This document shows, piece after piece, positions 24,282 through 36,739 of a stretch of DNA of 64,000 bases (position 1 is its first letter; each line of letters starts with the position of its first letter). Position numbers and translations under genes: made by a program. The notes under the pieces were generated by a model. It saw nothing but the letters and a program-made list of their open reading frames with translations. It had not been told where the DNA came from and made no database searches. The stretch comes from Osmia lignaria lignaria (lineage: Eukaryota > Arthropoda > Insecta > Hymenoptera > Megachilidae). The stretch is from NCBI RefSeq assembly GCF_051020975.1, contig NC_135045.1, positions 1,490,501-1,554,500 of the forward strand, read 5' to 3'.

Positions 24282-26758
24282 ATGTACACCACGGAGAATA
24301 AAAACACTTCCGGGAGATCCTGGATCGTTATCGCGATGATACTCGCGGTGTTTCATCTGCCCGCGATTGTGTCCGCGCAATTGGGCTTTGAAAGGTAAGT
24401 GTTACTTTTAATTTGCGGGGGTGGTCGTGTGTTAAATTTTTGAGAATCCTTTCAACGCGTAAAATGGATGGTACTTATATAAGTATATTAATTTTCGGAA
24501 TTATTCTTTTTGTAATAGATTCAAAAGCGAAAACACCATCGCCACGTACGATAATGTATTGAATTTCGCAAAAGTTGGAGAGAACGACGTTGCAAAGCAG
24601 CTGAACGAAGAACTACTTGGCACGGCTAAAACGTGAGTAATTATGATTTAAAATCCTTCCAAATTAAACAAAATGAAAAAAGTGGAATCGGAAGAATGTC
24701 TAATACTCTAATTAAAAATGAATTTAAAAAAAGAGATATACCTAACGTTGATTCCGTGTATTTATCAATACACGTTGCAAAATACCAACCAAAACAGAGG
24801 AATTCTAAATAGTAAATCTTTCCTAAGATTATTGTTGTCAAAATAAATTTAGACGTTCGGAATTAGTAAATTAGATTAGTTACCGATATATCTTGCCTGA
24901 AATAAAATCATTTCTAGAAAAGTACACTTTTTTAATGAATCTTGTATCACGCGAGCAGACGGCACAAACGATTATCGGATCAAAGGCGAGCAGAACTAGA
25001 GACCCTGATGGCTCTTTCAAAGATGACGGAAAAATTGGTCAACGTAATAAGGGGAGGACGACACTTGGACCTGACGAAATCGTGAGTGGTAATTAAAGTA
25101 AATGAAATTCCCATGTGAATTATTTATATCTAATTTATCGTGTGTTTCAATTCTTAGCGGTCGAAGGAAACGATCGATCTTCGATTTAAACGTGAAGAAT
25201 CTTCAAAAGCTATTCCGACTTTCAGGGAAAATCGGTTACAAGGGAAATAAGGCCTATCCTGTTGTTAGGTATGTAATTAACGCTATTATCATTGAACTAA
25301 TTAATTAAATTTCAAGTTTGAGTTAACGAGTTAGGCTGAAAAAAAGTACACTTTAAGACTAAAACATCGTTCATTCATAAACACAGCGTAGCCTATTAAA
25401 AGCGAGGATGTTTCTCGAACGTCTAACGAGGAGTTTAATGAAACGGATCGTAATTAACTCGGTTCGATAATTACGTGTTTGATTTTCTATGACGCGATCG
25501 AATACAAAAAAGAGCTGAATCGAAAGTTTTCGAAAAATCTGCTTCGAACCGAACTACGCAACGAGACACGCTTTCGAAGCGTCTCTATTTTTTTTTTTTT
25601 CTTTTTCTTTTATCACGGCACACGATAAGATCACGCTCGCGCACGATCGGGGCAGCCTGAAAATTCGCGATGTGTATGTAACGAGCGAGCGTAAACGTGA
25701 TGTAAGAGAAGCGTAATGTTAATCCAGATAAATCCTTGCCGAACCGAGACGAACTTACGCCATCTTATCTATCGCTTCTGTTGCAATAATTTCGATTCGC
25801 ATCGGAAATAATTTTGACGATAGCGTTTAATAAGTCCGCCGGTCGAGCTTGAGAAGTGGGTCGATCGCTGTGTGCCGCGATGTTCGAGCGTTCATCATCG
25901 AACCCGCGGTATCGCGTGATAGGATATTTATCTGGTACTCTTACCTGGACCTTGTTATTATAGTTTTCATCCAGGTCCGTCTGACGAAGCAATCATTAAT
26001 TAAATCTTTCGTGCCCTTCATATTGATTGCTAGTTGATCATCTGTATAGAGAAACAGATTAATTTGCTTCATTATTTCAATTGATAATCATCTATAAATA
26101 TTATCGATTTCCTAAATGATATCTGTGAATTTTATATTTAGAATAATTCATTTTAATTAGTTAATAAAATTTAGGAATTTTTATTCTCATTATCAAATCT
26201 TTTTGAATTTGGTATAGATAACTGGAGCAGTAATAACCAGAGTTCTTACTTATCAAATTCTTTTTCTTTTTACACATACATTATCATTGATAATAAGAAA
26301 CAGAAAATTAAAAGTTTCACGTCTTACCAATGCCGAATAACTTTGTCCCATTAGAGACCGAGTTCATCCTCGTGTTTGTTTACTTCGGTACTTCGGTTCT
26401 TCTAAACAAACGAAAAGTCGTTCATAAACGTGACTTGGATTTCATAAAAGGCTGATGAATCGCGATTTTAGAGTTTATAACATAGTAAGCAAAATTTATA
26501 ACGAGTCGCGTTAGATAAACTCGATGACCCAGTGTTCCTTTAGCGTTAGATACGCTCGAATACTACGGGCCAACTTTCAATGAGTGACTTTAACGTCTTT
26601 TCATTGATACTTCGGATACAATTTAGGGCACAGTCGAATGTATTCTAAGCTCCTGTTACATTCCACTGTTACTTGCATTTTTCTTGTTTAATATTATTGC
26701 ATAACGATTTGTTAAAATAATTCTTTGAAATAGTGTTATTTTTTTCTTTTACAGTTGA
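24282..26758 (+). CDS. Secreted prohormone-like precursor, gene B (5 coding exons)
   Basis: Exons are 24282-24394, 24519-24632, 24959-25081, 25158-25268 and 26755-26758, all GT-AG and in phase, giving 154 residues. Residues about 13-32 are hydrophobic (SWIVIAMILAVFHLPAIVSA), a signal peptide with likely cleavage before QLGF. The basic motif RHKR (77-80) and the site SGRRKR (117-122) bound a 36-residue segment beginning LSDQRRAELETL, with Gly positioned for amidation. A 32-residue C-terminal peptide starting SIFDLNVKNLQKLF follows. There are no cysteines. The fifth exon adds only the final Ser and the TGA. The exon 3 acceptor is a CAGACG or a CAG three bases earlier, so one residue is uncertain. 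The family is not recognised. Role as a peptide-hormone precursor is inferred from the signal peptide plus cleavage sites and from resemblance to gene A. Confidence 0.6.
25269..26754 (+). other. Last intron of gene B
   Basis: This 1.5-kb intron runs from GTATGT to a strong pyrimidine tract and ACAG at 26754. It separates the coding region from a last exon that is almost all 3' UTR. No other exon or RNA gene was recognised inside it. Confidence 0.5.
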
Positions 26759-27048
26759 GAATTGATAGCAGTGCGAAGGATGTTGACGTAATTTTAATTT
26801 ACCAATGACGGTACAGAGAATCAGAATAGGATGACCCTGGTACGAAAATAAACAAATCGAGTGTATCAATTCGTTGCACGAAATCATCGATGGATCATCA
26901 TATTGACGAATTAGGCGTTTCATCGGCAAAAAATGATCTTCTCTTACGCATGAATAAGAATGACAATTATGTAACTTATTTATTTAACGGAATGAATGTT
27001 TGCAAATTGTTTTTTGTACGATGTTTTCTACTTTTTATATTATTTATC

Positions 27049-27054
27049 AATAAA
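27049..27054 (+). terminator. Poly(A) signal of gene B
   Basis: AATAAA is followed within 30 bases by a GTGTGTGTTTTG stretch (about 27080), a typical GU-rich downstream element. Cleavage is predicted near 27070, giving a 3' UTR of about 310 nt after the TGA at 26756-26758. Confidence 0.5.
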
Positions 27055-27075
27055 TTTATATATAATTCAACTTAA

Positions 27076-28418
27076 TTAGTGTGTGTTTTGGTATTTATTA
27101 TGTTTTCAAACTGAATATGTAAACCAAATGTTTAGACCAGGGATAATCATTGTAGTAAAGTAAAATTACTTCTGTTAATATCCTAATCCTATTAAATTTT
27201 GATAACTTTTACATTTACCTTTGGTTAAAATAACGCATTGTACTTGTTTTGTTCTCTACAATACATAAATGTAGCCCTTCATACTTTATTATTCCCTAAC
27301 AAAAACGAATTTACCTCTCATACATACCATACGTCGTAACTCCACGAGGTCCCGAATGCTACTGAGGGCGCCGCAGCACACGGCCGGTAGCTTGTAATGG
27401 TGCTACCATCTAGCGGCCATTTCCTGAAACATATACACAACTCGATTAGTGCATGTATAAGACATTCTAAAAACCAAATTATTAATTGTATGTAATATCT
27501 GAGATATAAAATAATAATTTATTTATTATATTTGATTATTACTTATGTCAACATTTATAAAATAATAACCTTATCTCGAAATATCTTTACAATAAGTAGA
27601 GGTTAGTGATTCTCACTTCCTCTGTTTCTTAATAAACATTATTAGTATTATAATGAATATTAATTTTCCTAACAACAAGAAAAATGTACCTATAAAAAGT
27701 ATGTTATATTTCCCGTAGTATTAGATTTATAGAACGTTCAAAGTGAATAATACATTGCATACTTTCGAAGATCTTACTACTTACTGCAGTTGATTTGGTA
27801 TCTATAGTAGTCAAAAAATTCCACTGTCGACTATTGAACGTTTCTGCACATAAAAATTGTGCATATTTGAAATGTATCACTGATCAAAATGTAAGTTACG
27901 CGGGAACAAACATTTCGCCAAGAGTCGTTGAAGAGCTTTAAAAGAGTTCTTTACTTGAATATCGATAGTCCAACTGCGATATCTCGAACTCGCAAAAGTC
28001 TCGTTAGCACAGTACTATCGCAATTATCGATCGATGCGAGTCGCGCAATGGTATCCTTTGATAGTAGTGGTGTTCATACTGGGTTCTGACAAAAATTCGT
28101 GTAAAAGGGTGTGTAAAATGCACAAACGGCATAACTCGGGGATACTCGGGTTGGCCTCGGAGATGCTTCCAAGAATAATAAGTGTTAAAAACGTCGGGAT
28201 CCTTAGGAAATATCACCGAGTGGCTTAGCTGTCGCATTTATCCACAGAGATGTCTGCGCCCTGAGAAACGGACTGACGGACAGACAGACGTCTCTGTCAA
28301 GTTTTTGTGAATCCCGACGAAATGCTGTTTGTAAAATTCGGGAACTCTCCGGAGCGTGTTCTCTAGCTAGTGCGCGTTATTCTTTCGGATGCGTGATAGC
28401 CTCTGCCAGTACGTGGAG
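27076..28418. other. Intergenic DNA and probable Sos 5' region
   Basis: No protein-coding exon is recognised. A GC-rich block at about 27345-27425 contains GGTAGC and GCTACC arms that can pair, plus an AGCGGCCATTT string. It could be promoter or boundary DNA, but nothing in the sequence proves this. The last 150 bases before the Sos ATG are GC-richer and probably 5' UTR. No TATA box is seen at a useful distance. Confidence 0.35.
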
Positions 28419-31400
28419 ATGTTTTCGTCGCCGGCGTCTGTGGTGGGCGAGCCGTCAGGCTACGACTTTCAGAAAGAAGAGAACGCCGCCAAGTGGAAGG
28501 GAGTGTTTGTCAACTCCCTAAGCAAGGTATTCTCTTCTTTCGATTTATCCTCACCAAACGATTTCTATCGATCCCATTTTTTAATTACGCTCAGATACTA
28601 TCGATAAGCTATTGTCGATACGTTACATTGTCATTGTCACACGTTACGCGTGTGAGCATTTTATGCTCTTTCAGGATTCACAGAACATTCATATCTCCAA
28701 GATCCACTATAGTAATGTTCGCTTAATTGTTGCATTTTATGGATACTGTTATGCTTGAAATACAAGAAATTTCCTCAAGATTAAACCGATGCATGTTATC
28801 TGTACAAAGATTGCCACATTGTACTTATTGCTAAATAAAGAAGTTACACTACCTTGTAATAGATTTCATTACTTTTATGTACAAAAATCGTGAATAACAA
28901 ACTTGGATCATAATTTATTAACAAATTGTTCCAAATATTTGTATTAATTAATGTATTTCTTTTTTGCGGAGATGATAACTGATTAAGAATTGTATCATTT
29001 TTAACTGGATAATGATGTAGTTAGAATATTTTAATTGAAGTAATAAATTGCTATAAGTAATTTAGTTTGTTGTTTTTTACTGCTCATTTCATTACTACTC
29101 ATTAGGATTCATTTCACAAATTTGTGTATTTAGTATTTGTGTAATAAAATATATTAAAATAATCGTCTCTACTTTGTATGATACCTTTAATTTAAAAATA
29201 ACAATTATCAGAATTTAATAGATGATTAATATAAAATAGGTATTGGAACAAGTACATCCTAGTCTTGAAGCACGACAAGATGCCTTAGACTATGTTGAGA
29301 GTTTGATCTTAAGGCTTTTGGGAATGCTTTGCGGTCATCCTCCTCCGCATACGCCTCAAGATGTAGAAGAAAGAGTAAGGCGTACATTTCCCACTCCCAT
29401 TGATAGATGGGCACTTAGGGATGCAAGAGAGGCCTTAGAAAAAGGAAAGAAGAAGTCGCCGCTAGTTCTTCCAGTTGATAAAATTCATCACTTGTTACAA
29501 AAAGTAATTACAATAAACTGAAAAACTTACAGTTGTTCTGTATCATATATAACTGTGTGTTATAATTTCATATTTTTATATTAACAGGAAGTATTACAAC
29601 AGAAAATTGATTTACAAGTTAGTCTTTTTGTGGTAGGAGTCTTGGAGTACATTTCAGCAGATATTTTGAAGGTTGGTTCTTTTTATATTATCTGTTATAC
29701 GTGCTAAGTTTTGAAAATGTTTAAGATTATTTTCTTTTCAGCTAGTTGGAAACTATGTCAAAAATATACGTCATGTAGAGATATCTTGTGAAGATATAAG
29801 AGTTGCAATGTGTGCAGACATGGTAATGTATTATGTTTAAGAATTAGGAAAACTTATACTATCTCAACCTATGGACAGATAATTAATTTAAGGGAATGTC
29901 CCAAATGTAATCAGTGATTTATTAACAGGTACTAATGGACTTGTTTCATCAAGGTGATTATGCAGAAGGTCCACAAAGTGGTTTAGGTGCAGTTGTTTCT
30001 CAAACTTATGAAGAATCTGTCAGGGATCTCATACACGATGAACGTCACTATTTACGTGATCTCCATATGATCATTAAGGTAAAGTAATCAATTAACATTA
30101 CGCATGATTAAGAAAAATTAAATTTTCGTTTCTTGAACAGGTGTTTCGGGAAGAAATTGCAAAGTTAACACAGGATAGAACCGAACTTGAAACACTTTTT
30201 AGTAATATTATGGATATTTATGAAGTTACTGTAACAGTGCTTGGTAGTTTAGAGGACATAATGGAAATTACAGAAGAGAAACAAACACCCACATTTGGTT
30301 CGTGTTTTGAAGATCTGGCAGAAGCAGCGGAATTAGATGTTTATATAAAGTATGTAAATAATTAAATAAATATTTAATTATTTCTAAATATGAACTAACG
30401 TGATTGTAATATTAGGTATGCAAAAGACATTAATAGTCCAGCTAGTCGAGAAGTTTTAGCAAATCTGTTGTCAAGGCCTGAAGCCAATGCTGCATTACGG
30501 GCAGCAGGACATGGATTTAAAGAAGCAGTTAAATATTATTTGCCAAAACTTTTATTACAACCAATATGGCATTGTTTTTTGTACTTTGACTATATAAAGG
30601 TATATTTTTAATATCTTTATCATGATACAAATGAAACAACGAATGTGATATAATAATATTTCATCTAGGTTTTACATGAACGTACACCAAATGGTGAAGA
30701 TGGTGAAACTTTGTTACAAGCACAAGGGATTTTAGCACCATTAAAGAAGGAATTATTACAATCTGTGGCAAGTCTTCCAAAAAAAGATACAGGTCTGCGA
30801 ATGCAAAGTAGAGCAAGAAGGCAAGCAGCCCTTGAGAAAACTAGCGAATTACAAAAAACTGTTGATGGATGGGATCAAAGGGATGTTGGGCAATGTTGCA
30901 ACGAATTTATACGTGGTATGCAGAAGAAATATTCATTTCACGTTATAATTTTAATTAAAATATACATGTATGGTGATATATAATTGTTCTTTATATGTAG
31001 AGGATATGTTAGGAAAAGTAAGTAACGGACGAAGGTTAACAGAACGGAAGGCTCTTCTATTCGATGGTTTGTTAGTTCTTTGTAAACCCAGTGGTGGCAA
31101 AAGAGTTAGCGTTACCGTTGCAGCTGTTGGTGTAGTGGGTCATCCACCTCACCAAGGGGAATTGCGTTTAAAGGAAAGATTTTTTATTAGAAAAGTTGAT
31201 ATTATCGATAGAGAGGATACTGAGGGTAGGTTCGATAAAAAGAAACCTCAAGATGAAAAATTCAAACATAACAATTACAATTATCTTTTTAGAACTAAAA
31301 AATGCCTTTGAAATTGCACCAAGGGACCACCCTAATGTTATTCTTGTTGCCAAATCTGTCGAAGATAAAAATAGTTGGATGGCGGATCTTGTAATGTTAA

Positions 31401-34400
31401 ATACAAAGAGTATGTTAGAAAGAACTTTGGACAGTATCCTTTTGGACGAAGAAAGGAAACATCCCTTAAGGTTACCTCCACCACATTTATATAAATTTGC
31501 TGAACAGGATAGCCCCGAAAATATTGTTTTGGAAGCCAGAGAAAATGGAGGTGTTCCATTAATTAAGGGCGCTATTTTGGTTAAATTGGTAGAGAGATTA
31601 ACTTATCATATATATGCTGACCCAGCTTTTGTACGAACATTCCTTACTACTTATAGGTCTGTGAAATTTCAAATGAAAATTTTAACGAGCAAAATATTTA
31701 TGTATAAGTATTTAATAACATTTTCTATATTCGCTTCTCAGGAGTTTTTGCTCACCTCAGGAACTATTGACTTTGTTAATTGAAAGGTTTGACATACCAG
31801 ACCCTTCGTTAGTTTATGGCGAAGAAGAAAAACCTTCCGGTTGTAAAACAACCGCTAGGGAAGATTGGAAAAGATATAGAAAAGAATTTTGTCAACCCGT
31901 GCAATTCAGAGTTTTAAATGTTCTAAGACACTGGGTTTGTAATATTTTATTATTTTCAATTCAACATATTTTAATCCACAACATTTATTTAAATGTTCTT
32001 TTAAATCTTATCAAAACTAGGTTGATCATCATTTTTACGATTTCGAACGGGATAGAAATCTTTTGGAAAGATTACAATCGTTTTTAGACACGGTAAGCGG
32101 AAAGTCAATGAGAAAGTGGGTGGATTCGGTAATAAAAATTGTGCAAAGGAAATGTGAACCTTCGGAACAACGACCGATAACATTTAGTTTCGAACGATCT
32201 CCTCCGCCTATTGAATGGCATTTAAAAGTTCCTGAAGAAGAATGGGGGATATTAACAGTAATATTTACATTTTCATAAATAAAACAAATTATGCCATATC
32301 GATATACGAATAAATATTCTTTTGAAAATTTCAGTTACATCCAATTGAATTAGCGAGACAACTAACTCTGTTGGAATTCGAATTGTACAGAACTGTTAAA
32401 CCTTCGGAATTAGTAGGGTCAGTGTGGACTAAGCGAGATAAAGAAAAGACATCTCCGAATTTACTCAAAATGATCAAGCACACGACAAACGTAAGTTAAT
32501 TAAATACTTTTATCTGCATGATTTTATATTTCCTATATAAAAGAAAAAAATATTCTTCTTCTTCAGTTTACACGATGGATTGAGAAAAATATAGTTGAAG
32601 CGGAAAATTTAGAAGAGAGAGTAGCAATTGTGTCACGAGCAATTGAAATCATGATGGTGCTTCAAGATCTTAATAACTTTAATGGCGTATTAGCAATTGT
32701 TAGCGCTATGGGTTCTGCGTCTGTGTTTAGATTAAAGTTCACTTTTCAAGTACGTCTCCCTATGTTATTCTATACAATGTTTTTTAAGCAATTTAAATAA
32801 ATTAATTCCATCATAATTATAGCAATTACCTGCACGATTGGAAAAGGCCCTGGAAGAAGCACGAGAATTAAATAACAACGGTCGGTTTCGAAAATATCAA
32901 GAGAAATTACGATCGATCAATCCACCTTGTGTACCATTTTTTGGTAAGTAGTAAGAAAGAGGATTAACAATTTAAATAAATATGTTTACTAATAGTATTG
33001 TTCTATAGGCATGTACCTGACCAACATTCTACATATTGAAGAGGGAAATTCGGATTATCTGCCCGGAAGTCCCGAGCTTATAAATTTTAGCAAGCGACGG
33101 AAAGTGGCCGAGATAACCGGGGAGATTCAACAGTACCAAAATCAACCTTACTGTCTTTCAGTTGAGCCTAGAATAAGGCATTTTATCGAGAACCTGTCAC
33201 CTTTCGATCCTAACATGAAAGAAGCTGATATAAGCAATTATTTGTACAATAAAAGCTTAGAAGTAGAACCAAGAGGATGTAGGCAACCGCCTAGAGTCGT
33301 AAGTTTTAATTACAATAACAGCTGTAAATCCCACATAGAATTACCTAATCGTTCTCTTTTATTCCGACAGCCTCGTAAATGGCCAGACTTAAACTTAAAG
33401 TCACCGGGCATTAAAGCTAGGAGTTTAAGCGGTAAATTACCAGCTCCGTTACAAGCGGTAGCATCCAGCGTAAGATTACACGATCCTCCACCGGAAGTGC
33501 CGCCTCAAGAGCTGCCAGAAACTCCACCGCATACTTCTCACATCACAGTTTCTCACGTAGGGGGGGACCACAGTGTATTTGCACCTGTTTTACTAGGAGG
33601 TTCGTGAACCAACTTCAAGTCTAATAGCTGGATGCTTATAAATTCTCTTACGTTTATAAACGAAAGACGAGAGATTTTATTTTTCGTTGTACAGTGTGCT
33701 TGGATAGGTAGTAGGATGTACTTTACTGTTAATACAGGTCCAGTTCAACCTCCAGGTTCACCAGGTCCTCTAAGCATGTCAGGATTTTCAATCAGTTCGC
33801 CGGGTAGTAGTCCGCAACTGGTGTCCCCTGGTCACTTGCCTGTCCCTCATCATCAACCGCAGAGTAGTCATTTTGGTTTTAATTCCGGTACGATCGGTGT
33901 GATGGGAGCTTTGACCGGTATATCGTCTTCGAGTGGAAGTCCTGGTGCTTCGATGCCACCCCCGCCGTCTCCTAGCCACGTACCTTCTAATCAACCTCCA
34001 CCCCCTTTGCCACCCAGATCTCATAGGAAACGAGAAAGTTCTATAAGCGAGTCACCGCAACAGGTAAATTCTATTTACTCTTCATAATAAGAGGAAATAT
34101 TGTTGTAACGTTATTCATTTGTATTATTTATCATTGGATGCACCAGGCGAGACAAGCACCAAACGCACCGATACTTCCTCCACGGGATAACACGTTTCCA
34201 CCGCCATTACCACCACGAAGAGACTTGCCTCCGGTTACGTTACCGCCTCGCCTTCCTGCTACCTTGAATCCAAATTGCTCGGCGCTACTCGCCAGGCGGA
34301 ATTCCACGTTGGAAAACACGTGTTCGAGTGCCGTTCACACGCGAAGACACATGTCTTTCAACGGGCCAAGTCCTACTAAACTTCCACCTACGCAACCTAA

Positions 34401-34580
34401 TGGTAAACGATTGCAGTTGAAGAACTATGTACACATAAATCTTTTGACACATTATTATTTTACATCTACATTGTATATCGTGTTTCAGGATCGGTAACGC
34501 CTAGATTACCACCAAAACCGTTGCCAGGACGTCCACCGACCACCATGTTTAATTTCAATGCTCCTCCTGGATCTAGTTAA
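28419..34580 (+). CDS. Sos: Son of sevenless, Ras guanine-nucleotide exchange factor
   Basis: There are twenty in-phase exons: 28419-28526, 29240-29503, 29588-29671, 29742-29822, 29929-30078, 30141-30349, 30416-30599, 30669-30915, 31001-31225, 31293-31656, 31742-31934, 32021-32257, 32335-32490, 32567-32749, 32823-32943, 33009-33298, 33371-33599, 33738-34063, 34147-34402 and 34489-34580 (1332 residues). Domain order is that of metazoan Sos: histone-fold (about 15-190), DH (about 205-395), PH (about 440-560), REM (about 590-760), Cdc25 catalytic domain (about 785-1025) and a proline-rich tail. The tail has PPPPLPPR-, PPPLPPRR- and PPKPLPGRP-type SH3 ligands that bind Drk/Grb2. The protein loads GTP on Ras at the membrane downstream of receptor tyrosine kinases. 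I chose the Met at 28419 (MFSS...) because Drosophila Sos also starts MFS. An in-frame Met 10 codons upstream (28389) is possible. The tail is shorter than in Drosophila. Confidence 0.96.
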
Positions 34581-36002
34581 GTGTTACATTTTCCTACCTC
34601 TAACCTAAATTAAACCACATCTTTTGGAAATCGAGATTTAGTCCAGTCAGGAGGATTAACCGAGTCGAATTAATTGTACGGTGTGATTGTTACTGTAAAT
34701 TGATAGAACCGTGTAACTTTCTCAAAGAGGGTTTTAAACGAGCACAAATTTTAATTCAAGGCTTATTAATATATTTACTGTGACTAATTACCACTTGAAA
34801 CCAGTAAATATATTAATACAGATCAATCAAGGTGAAAGATCATATCTGAATACGGCACATACGTGATGAGATGCCGTTACATTCCTTTTTTTTGATCATT
34901 TCTCTTTTAACACGTGTGACGCTATTTTTATTGAAAGTTTATTTTTCGAAAAGATATAGAACATTTTATCGTATATAGTATATTTTTAGAGATTTTTTTA
35001 ATAAGCAAATATACATATAATCACTAAATGGAAAGTTTTTTATTATTTAATCAACTCGGTTGCTATTTATTTTGAAAGACATCTAAAACGAAAGGACTTG
35101 TACAAATCGCTTGAACGACGAATGTATTAATATCTAATGGTTCAGATCTATGGAATATTTTTATAAATTGAACGATATCAACGAAGTTTATCTGATAATT
35201 TTACATGTTTGAAACTTGTGCCGTAAAGTATATTGTAAAGTAAAAACAGAGAAAATGATTTTTCTAACGATAAATCTTGCAAACCGTACATACTATAGAA
35301 TTAGTGGCAATGTAACGATACCTTTCGCTGAGATTCCTTAAAAATAAAATCAATCGACGTAACTTTAGCACAAAAGTAATAATATCAATTGCAAGAATCT
35401 GCGTTACAATAGAGATTAACACAGATTGTTACAAATTATTATATTTGTAGGCAAGTTAAGAGAAAAACGAGAAATTGTTCCGCGTTTGAAAATTTCACAT
35501 AAAACGACGAATGTTCTTAATAATTTAATCTTTTAACGGGACATATTTTTAATTAAATGACAATTAAATGTTTTATATGTATATAGTAACCGCTTTCGCA
35601 GACTATTTGGAATGTAGGATACATTTCATCGCAGCCGTTTACAGGAAAATAATCATGGTTATTGAATTTCTTTGATGTCCATCAGATATGAAAGAGATCC
35701 AACTGAATGGACTATCTATCGATTTCGGTCTGAACGGTCTCCTTTTCTTTTAAAAAAGAATCCCTAATCTATCCCTCAACACAACTGTGATACACTTTTA
35801 GATTTTAAAAAGGAAACAGAAGACGCAAGAAAGTGCAGTATGGAATGATTCATAGGCCAATATGCATATAAATCGAATCAATAGAAAGAAAAAAAAAAAA
35901 AGAAGTAAATATGTACATGTATATTATTATAAATATATTCTATAGTAATTATTGTAATAATGTCAAGCGTAAGACAGAGAATGAAATATTGAAATTATGT
36001 AC

Positions 36003-36008
36003 AATAAA
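36003..36008 (+). terminator. Candidate Sos poly(A) signal
   Basis: AATAAA is followed by a T/G-rich stretch (TATTGTGTAG). It implies a 1.4-kb 3' UTR. Other AATAAA strings exist earlier (near 35343), so shorter forms are possible. Confidence 0.4.
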
Positions 36009-36090
36009 GAGTATATTGTGTAGATTTTTAGAGAATCTTTCCATCCCTTCTATAACACCTAAGAATTTCTGTGCAACACCGCTGGAATGA

Positions 36091-36096
36091 TTTATT
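36091..36096 (-). terminator. Candidate anoctamin poly(A) signal
   Basis: TTTATT on the plus strand gives AATAAA on the minus strand, about 650 bases past the anoctamin stop at 36740. I see no other exact hexamer for this strand between the two positions. Confidence 0.35.
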
Positions 36097-36739
36097 GACA
36101 GTCACGTTGAAAATGATACACACCGTTGTAAAAGACTACAAACATACATTATATACACGATTTTGTTTCGTTAAAAATGCAACGCGTTCAAACCTCCAGC
36201 TCCTCGTTGAAAAGTTACGAGATCAAAAATTAGAAACAACAAGACTTGCTACTTTTATCAAGGGACACTCTATTCATACTTGCACCATTAACACTTCTAT
36301 GTAAAATTCTATGAATAAAATATTCATTTTCGAAAATAGAGAATTGCGTTTATAAAAGAGGTACAATAAGTTAATACTGATAAAGTTGGTGTCGTAAATC
36401 ACACATACACGTATATCATTTTTTAAGTGTTCAAGTCTTTCTAAATAAGTAACAGTGTATTCTCGAGAAGCTTCAAAATACTTTTTGGCCTTTATCACCT
36501 CGTTGTGTTCATTGTTTTTAACTCATTACTAAAATATCACAATTATTGTTTCAGACATTTGTACTTACTTCGTATAAACAATACTTACCTAACTGTATGT
36601 ACATAAAGTAGAACATACATAATTAACACGCTTTCGAACGGATAGATAAAATATTCTAAAAAATGTATTTAAGTACACTTCTCGGTGAGAACGCGTAATT
36701 ACTTATTAAGTTTCAAGAGTATATATATGATTATACGAA

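Larger units (their letters stand above)
34581..36739. other. Convergent 3' UTRs of Sos and the anoctamin gene
   Basis: The stop codons of the two genes face each other across 2.16 kb of AT-rich, noncoding sequence. The best Sos poly(A) signal is AATAAA at 36003-36008. For the minus strand, TTTATT at 36091-36096 reads AATAAA. If both are used, the two mRNAs end within about 100 bases of each other. No separate gene is seen. Confidence 0.45.

Noticed and set aside
23861..24307. 148-codon minus-strand frame overlapping the gene B promoter and first exon
   Set aside because: It is antisense to a well-supported spliced gene and has no recognised domain.
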